A stretch of DNA of 64,000 nucleotides from NCBI RefSeq assembly GCF_004355225.1, contig NZ_CP037933.1, positions 2,542,001-2,606,000 of the forward strand, in the 5' to 3' direction. The DNA comes from Flavobacterium nackdongense. Lineage in GTDB: Bacteria > Bacteroidota > Bacteroidia > Flavobacteriales > Flavobacteriaceae. The position numbers and the translations under genes were made by a program. Shown one piece after another: positions 24,953-32,543 of the stretch (within the stretch, counting starts at the first letter, position 1; every line of letters begins with the position of its first letter). The notes below the pieces were generated by a model that did not search any database, was not told the DNA's origin, and saw only the letters and a list, made by a program, of their open reading frames with translations.

Positions 24953-25261
24953 TCACAAATAAATCTTCTCGTCCCGACAACGCCCCCAAATATAGCGTTT
25001 CAAATTCGAAATAGTTTCTTGGTAATGAGGTGCTTCAAAACCAAAACGCTCGTGTTCCATTTGTTCTTTCTCGATGGCGTTGCAGCCTTTGATGACTTCT
25101 TTGAGCATATCGAGCATCGCCAATTCTTTGTTATTGGTTTTCTGAAATTTAAACTCCACAATTTCATCCTGCAATTGCTCGCAATAGGCCAAAAGTTGCG
25201 CTACTTCGGGTTCGTCGAGTAGGGAAGGGTTGGTTTTGAAGATTTCTCGGATGGATTTCAT
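24953..25261 (-). CDS. Conserved small helical protein
   Basis: A 102-residue protein starting at the ATG at 25261 (MKSIREIFKTNPSLLDEPEV); a further 16 upstream residues are rejected because the alternative ATG lacks a conserved-looking sequence. It is helical and charged (QLLAYCEQLQDEIVEFKFQK) and ends with a YIWGRCRDEKIYL segment. I recall close relatives in Flavobacteria but no known function. A candidate promoter at 25394-25428 leaves a leader of about 130 nt that contains a perfect 8-bp hairpin. Confidence 0.65.
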   Translation of the reverse strand: MKSIREIFKTNPSLLDEPEVAQLLAYCEQLQDEIVEFKFQKTNNKELAMLDMLKEVIKGCNAIEKEQMEHERFGFEAPHYQETISNLKRYIWGRCRDEKIYL

Positions 25262-25364
25262 TTTAGCTGACTTGGAGGTTTTATTAATCCAGTAATGGCG
25301 AGTAGCCATTAACCATTTTTTTGAATTAACGTTCTCAGGCTTTACGTCTGTTGCGGATTAAGGC

Positions 25365-25428
25365 AACCGAAACTTTCGGTTTTGTACTGACCTCAAAGAT
25401 ACAAAACAAACTTTAAATTAAGCCCAAA
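25365..25428 (-). promoter_or_regulatory. Promoter and leader hairpin of the 24953-25261 gene
   Basis: On the minus strand TTTG (25425-25428), a 23-bp spacer and TATCTTTG (25394-25401) match the Bacteroidota -33/-7 pattern. Downstream in the leader, AACCGAAA and TTTCGGTT (25365-25381) form a perfect hairpin. The IS91-type element begins just beyond this promoter. Confidence 0.45.
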
Positions 25429-25521
25429 ACCCGCAATAGCGTAAAACCTGTGTTGAACTAAACCTTCGGTAGCACTCGCGCTGATTTTGTACCTTTCAAA
25501 GATAATTAAAACTTTGAAATT

Positions 25522-26471
25522 ATGACTACAAAAAAAAGCATCCAGATTTATTAAGAGAAAACAAAATTATCAACCAAGCCAAGCGCGAAGTTCCCGGTTT
25601 TGAGGAACTATTAGCTCGTTTTGAGCGCACGGTTTCGGTATTGGGACGAAGCCAAAGCACGTTTAGCAATTATTCGCGGCACGTGGCTTCGATTTCGTTG
25701 TATTTTGGCAAAATTCCAACGGAATTGGATTCCGAACAAGTTCAGGACTACTTGTTTTACCAACAGAAAAAGTCCAAAACCCCATCGCAAACGTACTTTA
25801 AACACTGTGTTTACGGACTACGATTTTTGCTAAAATCAGAAGGACTTCCGTATGAATACCTTCGACTTCCGTCGATAAAACACGAGAAAACGCTTCCAGT
25901 TGTTTTGAGCAAAGAAGAAGTCTGGGCAATGCTTCAAAAAGCCAAATTGCTCAAACACCGCATTCTTATTGGCTTGCTTTATGGTTGCGGATTGCGTTGT
26001 ATGGAAGCCAGAAGTGTACGTTTGCAGGATTTAGATTTCGACAGACTACAACTCAAAGTAGTGCAAGGCAAAGGCAAAAAAGACCGTTACGTGCCGCTTT
26101 CGGAACACTTGATTCGGGGATTAAAAAAGTACATCGAAGCCGAAAAACCCAAGGATTATCTTTTCAACGGTCAGCCTATTGAGAGAGCCGGAGGCGATTT
26201 TGACAGTCGGTACAGCCAGAGAGGCGTACAATGGGCGGTGAAACAAGTAGCCAAAGCTGCTGGTGTGAAAAAAGAAGTTCATACCCATACGCTTCGGCAC
26301 TCTTACGCCACACATTTGCTCGAAGATGGTATGGATATTATGACCCTGAAAGACCTTTTGGGACATCAAAATATCGAAACTACGATGGAGTATTTGCAGA
26401 TAGCCCAGCTCGCGAGCCAACGCATTTTTAGTCCACTCGATACGCTTTTCGAGAAATGCAGACGGAAGTAG
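25522..26471 (+). CDS. Tyrosine recombinase of the IS91-type element, start needs a -1 frameshift
   Basis: The catalytic part is intact: R in GLRCMEARSVR, H-x-x-R in HTLRHSYATHLL, H in LLGHQNIETT and the Tyr in MEYLQI, in a XerC/D-like arrangement preceded by a SAM-like N-terminal domain (STFSNYSRHVASISLYF). The natural start appears to be ATG at 25522 (MTTKKKHPDLL after shifting), but a run of eight A at 25530-25537 puts it out of frame with the rest, and frame 0 stops at 25552. A -1 slip at A-AAA-AAA restores one continuous 317-residue protein. The alternative is a base lost from the A run or initiation at TTG 25641. The 3' end overlaps the transposase gene by 16 bp. Confidence 0.75.
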
Positions 26472-27565
26472 CCGATGTACTGAGAAAGGTAGGCTCGAAG
26501 ATCGAGAGTTATGGACTCAATACTTGGCAATTGCGCACTCTTTCTGCTATCAAAAAATGTCGAACAGCCCAGTTGGGTGGTCATATCGATGCTTGCGATC
26601 AATGTGGAAATCTGACTATTAGTTACAACTCTTGCCGCAACCGTCATTGTCCCAAGTGTCAGGGCAACAAACGAGAAGATTGGATAGAGGCTAGAAGTAC
26701 GGAACTCTTGCCAGTGCCATATTTTCACCTGGTTTTTACTTTACCCGATAGCATTAATGCATTGGCGATTCACAGTCCAAAATTGGTTTATGACACGCTC
26801 TTTGAAGCGACTTGGGAAACGATTCAAACTTTTGGCAAAACCAAGGAAATGCAAATGGGAATGATTGCGGTTTTGCACACTTGGGGGCAACAATTGAGTT
26901 TACATCCACACCTGCATTGCATTGTTCCTGGCGGCGGAATAGCTAAAAACGGACAATGGCAAAATAGCCGAACCGATGGCAAATTCTTGTTTCCAGTCAA
27001 AGCCTTGTCAAAAGTGTTTAGGGCTAAATATTGTGCAAAACTCAAAGAAAAAGAACCCATAAAGTATGAGCAAATCCGGCAAGAGTTGTGGCAAAAACCT
27101 TGGATTGTTTTTGCCAAAAAACCTTTTGGAAGTCCCAAATCAGTGGTGGAATATTTGGGAAGATACACCCATAAAATAGCCATTAGCAACCGAAGAATCA
27201 AAACTATCGACAACGAAAATGTGACTTTTGAATACAAGGATTATCGAGTGGCGGGAGTCAAAAAGCAAATGACACTCACGCATCAGGAGTTTATCCGTCG
27301 ATTTTCGTTGCATATTTTGCCCAAACGGTTTGTTAAGATTCGTCATTATGGTTTTTTGAGTAGCACTTGGAAACGGGAAAAGCTCAAACTTTTGCAGGAG
27401 AAACTCGAAGTAAAAGTACTAGAAAAACGCGAAAAAAAGCTCTTTTTGCCCAAGTGTCCTTGCTGTAAAACTGGCAATTTACACCGAATAGCCGTTTTTG
27501 ACCAGCGTGGGCCGCCTGCTTGGTATCTTGGCGGTAGCCAAAGCTCTATTCCCTATAAAAACTAA
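26456..27565 (+). CDS. IS91-family transposase (Y2 HUH)
   Basis: A 369-residue rolling-circle transposase. The N terminus carries the zinc-binding domain (DACDQCGNLTISYNSCRNR, then HCPKCQG), the middle the HUH motif (LSLHPHLHCIVPGGG) and then the catalytic tyrosine region VEYLGRYTHKIAISNRRI. The C terminus has a second Cys pair (PKCPCCKTGNLHRI). It would nick single-stranded DNA at the element's origin end and mobilise it by rolling-circle replication. The ATG lies inside the end of the recombinase gene, so the two are translationally coupled. Confidence 0.93.
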   Translation: MQTEVADVLRKVGSKIESYGLNTWQLRTLSAIKKCRTAQLGGHIDACDQCGNLTISYNSCRNRHCPKCQGNKREDWIEARSTELLPVPYFHLVFTLPDSINALAIHSPKLVYDTLFEATWETIQTFGKTKEMQMGMIAVLHTWGQQLSLHPHLHCIVPGGGIAKNGQWQNSRTDGKFLFPVKALSKVFRAKYCAKLKEKEPIKYEQIRQELWQKPWIVFAKKPFGSPKSVVEYLGRYTHKIAISNRRIKTIDNENVTFEYKDYRVAGVKKQMTLTHQEFIRRFSLHILPKRFVKIRHYGFLSSTWKREKLKLLQEKLEVKVLEKREKKLFLPKCPCCKTGNLHRIAVFDQRGPPAWYLGGSQSSIPYKN

Positions 27566-27640
27566 ATAATGGGTAAGGGATTTTATGCTCAAAAGTGACC
27601 GAAAACACTATAAAACGATTTTGAAATCGCTCCAAAAAAA

Positions 27641-27660
27641 AAGAGGCGCACTTGCCTCTT
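27641..27660. terminator. Hairpin after the transposase gene
   Basis: AAGAGGC and GCCTCTT form a 7-bp stem around a short loop, preceded by nine A. No T-run follows on the plus strand, so it is a weak terminator for transposase but could serve transcripts entering from the right. Confidence 0.4.
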
Positions 27661-27707
27661 GATCCCGACCCTTCGGGGCTCTCTCAAAACTTTACGATAA
27701 CTCCATA

Positions 27708-27788
27708 GTGTTGAACGATATGTAATCGGTTCCGTTCAACACGGGTTTCATTGTTCGGCTTGCAGCCGCAACGAAACCCTAGCTGTTG
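27708..27788. repeat. Overlapping alternative hairpins right of the IS91-type element
   Basis: GTGTTGAACG (27708-27717) pairs perfectly with CGTTCAACAC (27733-27742). A competing, longer imperfect hairpin spans 27737-27788: CAACA/TGTTG, GGGTTTC/GAAACCC and CGGCT/AGCCG with bulged bases and a TGC loop. Such bulged long hairpins resemble integron attC or single-strand transposition sites; the assignment is tentative. Confidence 0.55.
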
Positions 27789-28843
27789 GCAGTAGTTATT
27801 GCTTGTTAATCCAATTTATGATTTTTGTTGATGCTTCATCTTCTATTTCGTACAAATGTTCAATATTTTCAGTTCCACTTTGTAAATAGTGATTTAAGCT
27901 TTTAATTTTCACAATTTCGATATACTTATTATTAAAACTATTTAGAAGTTCTGTTTCATTTTTTGCATCAATATATTTATCATTTTCTCCAATAATATAT
28001 AATAGATTTGTTGTACACTTTTTATAAGTATTTTCTAAATCTTTTTTTATTAACTCTTTAGTTGAATAAAAATTTGCGTATGTAAATCTTTTATATCTCT
28101 TTTTTGTGTAACCTATCTCTTTTGATACTTTATTAATTTTTTTGACTAACTCTATATTTTCATCGTTTCTATTTTCAAAAATTACATTATTAATTTTATC
28201 CATTACATTTAATTTTTCTGTTAATGAATCATAAATAAGTTCATTCTCAAATTTATTTACATTTGTTGTAAGTTGATATTTTAAAAAAGCACCTTTGTTT
28301 TGAACAGGAGATGCCCATTGAATAAAAAAATCAGGAATTAAATTGCTATCATTCAAACTAATTGTCACCATTCCTCCTAAGCTGTGACCTAGTAAGCCTA
28401 ATTTTTTATCGGTAAGTAATTTGTTGTTTTTTAAATCTTTATAAACCGACTTCAAATCACTTATCATATCATTGATATTATAAAAATATGTATTGAAATT
28501 TCCAGTAGAAAAGCCACATCCTCTTTCATCATATCGATAAACAGCGATATTATTTTCAAGTAATTTCTCTGTAAGTTTATAATGTGAATTTCTAGTGTCT
28601 TTTCCTGAACCTGGTACAATTATTACCACTTTTGTATAATTTGTTTTAGGTTCAATTAATGTTCCTCTTAAAATCACATTGTCATTTTTGTTTTCTGTTT
28701 CAAATTGAGTAGATATGTAGTTTTCAATACCATCAATTTGTTTTTCGTAGGAATATATTTCTTGAGCTTTAATAAAATGTGTTATTAAAGTGAATATGAT
28801 TATTAAGTATGTTTTCCTGTTTTTTTTCATAATTACTGCCAAC
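27785..28843. repeat. Inverted repeats bounding the hydrolase gene
   Basis: GTTGGCAGTAGTTAT (27785-27799) and ATAATTACTGCCAAC (28829-28843) are inverted copies with one mismatch. The first includes the stop codon and the second overlaps the last two bases of the start codon of the enclosed gene, so the pair delimits the coding sequence almost exactly. Confidence 0.6.
27796..28830 (-). CDS. Secreted alpha/beta hydrolase
   Basis: A 344-residue exported serine hydrolase. The ATG at 28830 gives a signal peptide (KKNRKTYLIIIFTLITHFI...KAQ). The fold is clear: a strand and oxyanion loop in VIIVPGSGKDTRNS, YRYDERGCGFS, the nucleophile elbow LLGHSLGGMV, an acid in IGENDKYID and the His in SLNHYLQSG. 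Members include esterases and dipeptidyl-peptidase-like enzymes; the substrate is not predictable. The gene is much more AT-rich than its surroundings and stands alone between inverted repeats next to the IS91-type element, so it is probably acquired. Confidence 0.85.
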   Translation of the reverse strand: MKKNRKTYLIIIFTLITHFIKAQEIYSYEKQIDGIENYISTQFETENKNDNVILRGTLIEPKTNYTKVVIIVPGSGKDTRNSHYKLTEKLLENNIAVYRYDERGCGFSTGNFNTYFYNINDMISDLKSVYKDLKNNKLLTDKKLGLLGHSLGGMVTISLNDSNLIPDFFIQWASPVQNKGAFLKYQLTTNVNKFENELIYDSLTEKLNVMDKINNVIFENRNDENIELVKKINKVSKEIGYTKKRYKRFTYANFYSTKELIKKDLENTYKKCTTNLLYIIGENDKYIDAKNETELLNSFNNKYIEIVKIKSLNHYLQSGTENIEHLYEIEDEASTKIINWINKQ

Positions 28844-28845
28844 TT

Positions 28846-28876
28846 GTATATAAGCGATACAAACCTTCTTATATAC
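28846..28876. repeat. Perfect 9-bp hairpin upstream of the hydrolase gene
   Basis: GTATATAAG and CTTATATAC flank a 13-nt loop directly beyond the inverted repeat. With the adjacent GTTGGCAGT word it makes a structured block similar in layout to the one on the other side of the gene. Confidence 0.6.
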
Positions 28877-29083
28877 ACCCAAAATAGGGTAGATTGGCGA
28901 AGGTTTCTTTCGTTTTATAGTTGTATCAAATATATTAATTTTTTCTTACAAATTATCCAATGGGCTATTCTATTAAAACCACAATTCCCTAAAACAAAAA
29001 AACTCCCCTTTTCAGAGAAGTTTTCTTTATTAATTTAATTGTTGCAGGACTGATTACTAAAAACTGACCACTGACCACTATTT

Positions 29084-30136
29084 TTACACATCATCAAAAT
29101 CCACCACAATCTCGGCCGAAGTGGGATGTGCTTGGCAAGTAAGAATCAAACCTTCGGCGATTTCGTCCTCGCTAAGGATGGAGTTTTTCTTCATCTCGGC
29201 AGTGCCTGATTTTACTCGGGCGAGACAGCTGCTGCAAATGCCGCCTTGGCAAGAATACGGAGCATCGATGCCTTGTTTGAGAGCGGCGTCGAGGATGGTT
29301 TGTTTTTGCGACATTTCGAAAGTCGTTTCGTCATCGTCAACCGTGATGGAAATTTTGGTATGACCTTCGTGTGAACTGGCTTCTTTATTTTCGACAATAG
29401 AACTGGAGAACAATTCAAATTTAATAGCCGAATCTTTGATGTTGTGTTCCTTCAAAACTTTGGAAACCGTGTTAATCATTTCTTCTGGGCCGCACAAATA
29501 GAACTTGTCGAATTCTAATTCCTTGTGTTTGTCGTCTAAAACAAATTTCACGACCGATTTATCGATTCTTCCAAAAAGCGCTCCGTCGACTTTGGCTTGA
29601 CTGAATACATAATGCACAAACAATCGTCCCGTATATTTCAGTTGCAAATCGTGTAATTCCTGATGAAAAATGGTTTCTTCTGGCGATTTGTTGCCGTAAA
29701 CCAAGACAAAAGAACTTTGGGGTTCGCTTTTCAAAACCGATTTCAAAATAGAAATGGCAGGTGTAATTCCGCTTCCGGCTACAAATGCGGCATAGTTTTT
29801 TTGGTGGTGACTTTCGGTTTCTAAAGTGAATTTTCCTTCCGGTTTCCCTACTTCTAGCACATCGCCTACTTTTAGTTTGGTGTTGGCAAATAGAGAAAAT
29901 GTACCATTTTTTACCGCTTTGACAGCAATTCGTAATTCACCACTCGTCGGTTCAGCACAAATAGAGTAGGCGCGACGAATTTCCTGACCGTCGAGCGTTA
30001 GTCTCAAATTGACATACTGACCGGCAATAAAAGTATAATGAGATTTGAATTCCTCGGGAACATTAAAAAGGATGGAAACCGCGTCTGCAGTCTCGCGTTT
30101 GATTTCTTTTATGACAAGTTTTTTGAATAAAGGCAT
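29084..30136 (-). CDS. Ferredoxin-NADP-reductase-like oxidoreductase with C-terminal 2Fe-2S domain (PaaE-like)
   Basis: A 350-residue cytoplasmic electron-transfer protein. The start is ATG 30136 (MPLFKKLVIKEI), after a -7 element. Domain order: FAD-binding (RRAYSICAEP and VGDVLEVGKPEGKFTL), NAD-binding (AFVAGSGITPAISIL, FYLCGPEEMI) and a plant-type ferredoxin at the C terminus with four cysteines (CQGGICSSC and the later LTCQAH). This matches the reductase of phenylacetyl-CoA epoxidase (PaaE), but no paa genes are nearby, so it may serve another oxygenase or desaturase. It is a single-gene transcription unit. Confidence 0.9.
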   Translation of the reverse strand: MPLFKKLVIKEIKRETADAVSILFNVPEEFKSHYTFIAGQYVNLRLTLDGQEIRRAYSICAEPTSGELRIAVKAVKNGTFSLFANTKLKVGDVLEVGKPEGKFTLETESHHQKNYAAFVAGSGITPAISILKSVLKSEPQSSFVLVYGNKSPEETIFHQELHDLQLKYTGRLFVHYVFSQAKVDGALFGRIDKSVVKFVLDDKHKELEFDKFYLCGPEEMINTVSKVLKEHNIKDSAIKFELFSSSIVENKEASSHEGHTKISITVDDDETTFEMSQKQTILDAALKQGIDAPYSCQGGICSSCLARVKSGTAEMKKNSILSEDEIAEGLILTCQAHPTSAEIVVDFDDV

Positions 30137-30151
30137 AAGATTATTTTTTTG

Positions 30152-30159
30152 CAAAGATA
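30152..30159 (-). promoter_or_regulatory. -7 element of the PaaE-like gene
   Basis: On the minus strand TATCTTTG matches TAnnTTTG, 15 bp upstream of the ATG at 30136. Confidence 0.6.
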
Positions 30160-30258
30160 GTAAACCAAAAAAAATATCGAAGTTTAAGCGTTTAGAAGTT
30201 TAGCCCTTGTAACTTTTTCCTACTTTTAACAACTAATTAGAAAATTAACTCTAAAACT

Positions 30259-31719
30259 ATGATTCTAAAATTCCTTTATCTCGAATGGAAGTCTTTTATA
30301 CGTTCGGCTTCGTTCGGAACGAATTTGGCACTGAAAATTATTTTGGGTTTTGTAGCCGTTCTTTATGCTTTTATTTTTCTAATGGCGGGAATTGGAGCAT
30401 TTTACGGATTAAAACAAATGCATCTCGATCCGTTGCAGCAAGTAAATAAGTATTTGATTTATTATTTTTTGTTGGATTTGGGCATTCGATTATTGTTGCA
30501 AAAAATCCCGGTGATGAACATTCGACCTTTGTTGTCCTTACCTTTTACAAGACCTACCATTGTTAATTTTTCGATAGGTAAAACAGTCTTGTCTTTTTTC
30601 AATTTTCTGCACGTTTTTTTCTTTCTGCCTTTTACCATTGTTTTACTAGTCGAAGGCTACGATGTGGTGAGCGTGATTTTGTGGCATTTGGCGATGGTAG
30701 CCTTGGTGTATAGCAACAATTTCCTGAATATAATATTGACTAACAAAGACAATGTTTTTGCTATTTTCATTGGTTTCGTTTTGATTATAGCGGGTTTTCA
30801 ATACTATCACTTTTTCAACATTACCGATTATACTTCGGTGTTTTTTGAGGGTTTGTTTCATACCCAATGGCTTTTTTTAGTTCCTGTTTTGGCTCTGCTA
30901 GGCTTGTATTATTACACTTTCAACTACCTGAAAGCCAATTTGTATCTCGATGCCGGACTTTCTACCAAACACGAAATCGCCACAACCGAGGATTTGACTT
31001 GGCTGAACCAATTTGGCACGCTGGGTACTTTTCTAAAGAACGACATCAAACTCATCAAGCGCAATAAGCGCTCGCGGACTACGGTGGTAATGAGCATTTT
31101 GTTTTTGTTTTATGGATTTCTATTTTTCAGAGAAAATTCACACCAACCTGAAGTGATGCGCATTTTTGCAGGAATTTTTGTGTCGGGCGGGTTTTTATTC
31201 ACTTTTGGTCAATTTGTCCCCAGTTGGGACAGTTCGTATTATCAGCTGATGATGACGCAAAACATTTCCTATAAAGGGTATCTGAGTTCAAAATGGTGGC
31301 TTGTAGTCATTGCTACCTTTGTATCGACAGTGTTATCTTCTTTTTATTTGTTTTATGGTTGGCAAGTTTACTTAACTATTGTTGTAGGCGCGATTTACAA
31401 TATGGGCGTCAATTCGCATTTGGTTTTACTCGGTGGTGCTTATACTAAAACACCTATCGATTTACAATCGACTAAAGGTGCGTTTGGCGATAAAAAAGCG
31501 TTTAATACCAGCGCAATGCTGCTTTCGTTACCCAAATTATTGTTGCCCATTTTGCTTTATTGGGCAGGATCGGCGCTTATGAATCCTAATTTAGGACTTG
31601 TATTTGTAGGCGTTTCAGGCGTTTTAGGCTTTGCTTTTAGAGACACCGTTTTTTCCAAAATTGAAAAGGTGTACAAAACCGAAAAATACAATACCATATA
31701 TTCATACAAACAAAAATAA
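30259..31719 (+). CDS. DUF5687 ABC exporter permease
   Basis: A 486-residue integral membrane protein with about twelve hydrophobic segments arranged in two halves around a basic cytoplasmic loop (KNDIKLIKRNKRSRTTVV). The N terminus MILKFLYLEWKSFIRSASFG resembles the elbow helix of ABC-2 type permeases. The family (DUF5687) is paired with ABC ATPases in Bacteroidota, and the ATPase gene follows directly. The transported substance is unknown. A perfect 29-nt palindrome separates it from its ATPase gene. Confidence 0.85.
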   Translation: MILKFLYLEWKSFIRSASFGTNLALKIILGFVAVLYAFIFLMAGIGAFYGLKQMHLDPLQQVNKYLIYYFLLDLGIRLLLQKIPVMNIRPLLSLPFTRPTIVNFSIGKTVLSFFNFLHVFFFLPFTIVLLVEGYDVVSVILWHLAMVALVYSNNFLNIILTNKDNVFAIFIGFVLIIAGFQYYHFFNITDYTSVFFEGLFHTQWLFLVPVLALLGLYYYTFNYLKANLYLDAGLSTKHEIATTEDLTWLNQFGTLGTFLKNDIKLIKRNKRSRTTVVMSILFLFYGFLFFRENSHQPEVMRIFAGIFVSGGFLFTFGQFVPSWDSSYYQLMMTQNISYKGYLSSKWWLVVIATFVSTVLSSFYLFYGWQVYLTIVVGAIYNMGVNSHLVLLGGAYTKTPIDLQSTKGAFGDKKAFNTSAMLLSLPKLLLPILLYWAGSALMNPNLGLVFVGVSGVLGFAFRDTVFSKIEKVYKTEKYNTIYSYKQK

Positions 31720-31725
31720 TATTTC

Positions 31726-31754
31726 GTAGAGACGTTGCATTGCAACGTCTCTAC
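31726..31754. repeat. Perfect 29-nt palindrome with one-base centre
   Basis: GTAGAGACGTTGCA, one T, then its exact complement. It lies between the permease and ATPase genes and has the same arm + 1 + arm architecture as the palindromes at 16817-16907, with different sequence. Confidence 0.85.
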
Positions 31755-31779
31755 CATATTAAATCAAAAAAAAATCAAA

Positions 31780-32475
31780 ATGATACACGTACAAAATCTT
31801 TCGAAATCCTACAACGGTACCACCGTATTGAATATAGACCATTTAGAAATTCCAAAAGGACAAAGTTTTGGTCTTGTGGGCAATAATGGCGCTGGAAAAA
31901 CCACTTTTTTCAGTTTGTTATTGGATTTAATTCAGCCCTCAACGGGACATATTATCAACAACGAAGTTCAGGTCAATACCAGCGAAAATTGGAAACCGTT
32001 TACTGCTTCTTTTCTTGACGAAAGCTTTCTAATAGGCTATCTCACACCCGAAGAATATTTTTATTTCATAGGCGATTTACGCGGACAAAACAAGGCGGAT
32101 GTCGATGCATTATTGGCAAAACACGAAGAATTTTTTAACGGTGAAATCCTTAAAAACAAAAAATATTTACGCGATTTATCCAAAGGAAATCAGAAGAAAG
32201 TGGGCATTATCGCCACGCTCATTGGCAATCCTTCAGTAGTAATTCTCGACGAACCTTTTGCCAATTTGGATCCAACCACCGTGAGCCGATTGAAAAAAAT
32301 AATCAAGGAATTGGCACAAAATCCCGATGTTACCGTTTTGGTTTCGAGTCACGATTTGCAACACACAGTCGAAGTTTGTGACCGAATCGTAGCGCTGAAT
32401 AAAGGCGAAATTGTGAAAGATATTCAAACCTCGGCGGAGACGCTGCAAGAATTAGAAGCGTTTTTTGCGGTTTAA
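31780..32475 (+). CDS. ABC transporter ATP-binding protein partnering the DUF5687 permease
   Basis: A 231-residue ATPase. The start is ATG 31780 (MIHVQNLSKSYNGTT); a longer reading would translate the palindrome and is rejected. Walker A is VGNNGAGKTTFF (about residues 34-45), the signature appears as LRDLSKGNQKKVG (a variant with SKGNQ in place of LSGGQ), Walker B is VVILDEPFANLD and the switch His is in VSSHDLQH. This variant signature is common in ABC-2 type exporters. Together with the upstream permease it forms an exporter. Confidence 0.9.
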   Translation: MIHVQNLSKSYNGTTVLNIDHLEIPKGQSFGLVGNNGAGKTTFFSLLLDLIQPSTGHIINNEVQVNTSENWKPFTASFLDESFLIGYLTPEEYFYFIGDLRGQNKADVDALLAKHEEFFNGEILKNKKYLRDLSKGNQKKVGIIATLIGNPSVVILDEPFANLDPTTVSRLKKIIKELAQNPDVTVLVSSHDLQHTVEVCDRIVALNKGEIVKDIQTSAETLQELEAFFAV

Positions 32476-32543
32476 ATTTCGATATTTCAAAAAGAAACGT
32501 ATTTTTACCAGTCATTATACTAAAATGCACTTTTAAAAGTTAA

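Larger units (their letters stand above)
25440..27750 (+). mobile_element. IS91-type element with tyrosine recombinase (ends approximate)
   Basis: Two overlapping genes, a tyrosine recombinase and a Y2/HUH transposase, form an IS91-like unit as seen elsewhere in Bacteroidota. The G+C content and codon use differ from the neighbours. The motif TTCAACACrGGTTT appears near both ends in inverted orientation (25445-25456 and 27735-27748). The right side holds hairpins (27641-27660 and 27708-27742) that could belong to the replication origin end. IS91 elements lack terminal inverted repeats and target duplications, so exact ends cannot be fixed from one sequence. Confidence 0.7.

Noticed and set aside
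25310..25500. Clustered short inverted repeats near the IS91-type element as a CRISPR or tandem array
   Set aside because: The repeats differ in sequence and spacing, there are no equal-length spacers, and no cas genes are in the window.
27900..28800. A toxin, phage or defence function for the AT-rich hydrolase gene
   Set aside because: The product is a plain secreted alpha/beta hydrolase with signal peptide and catalytic triad; only its mobility is unusual.
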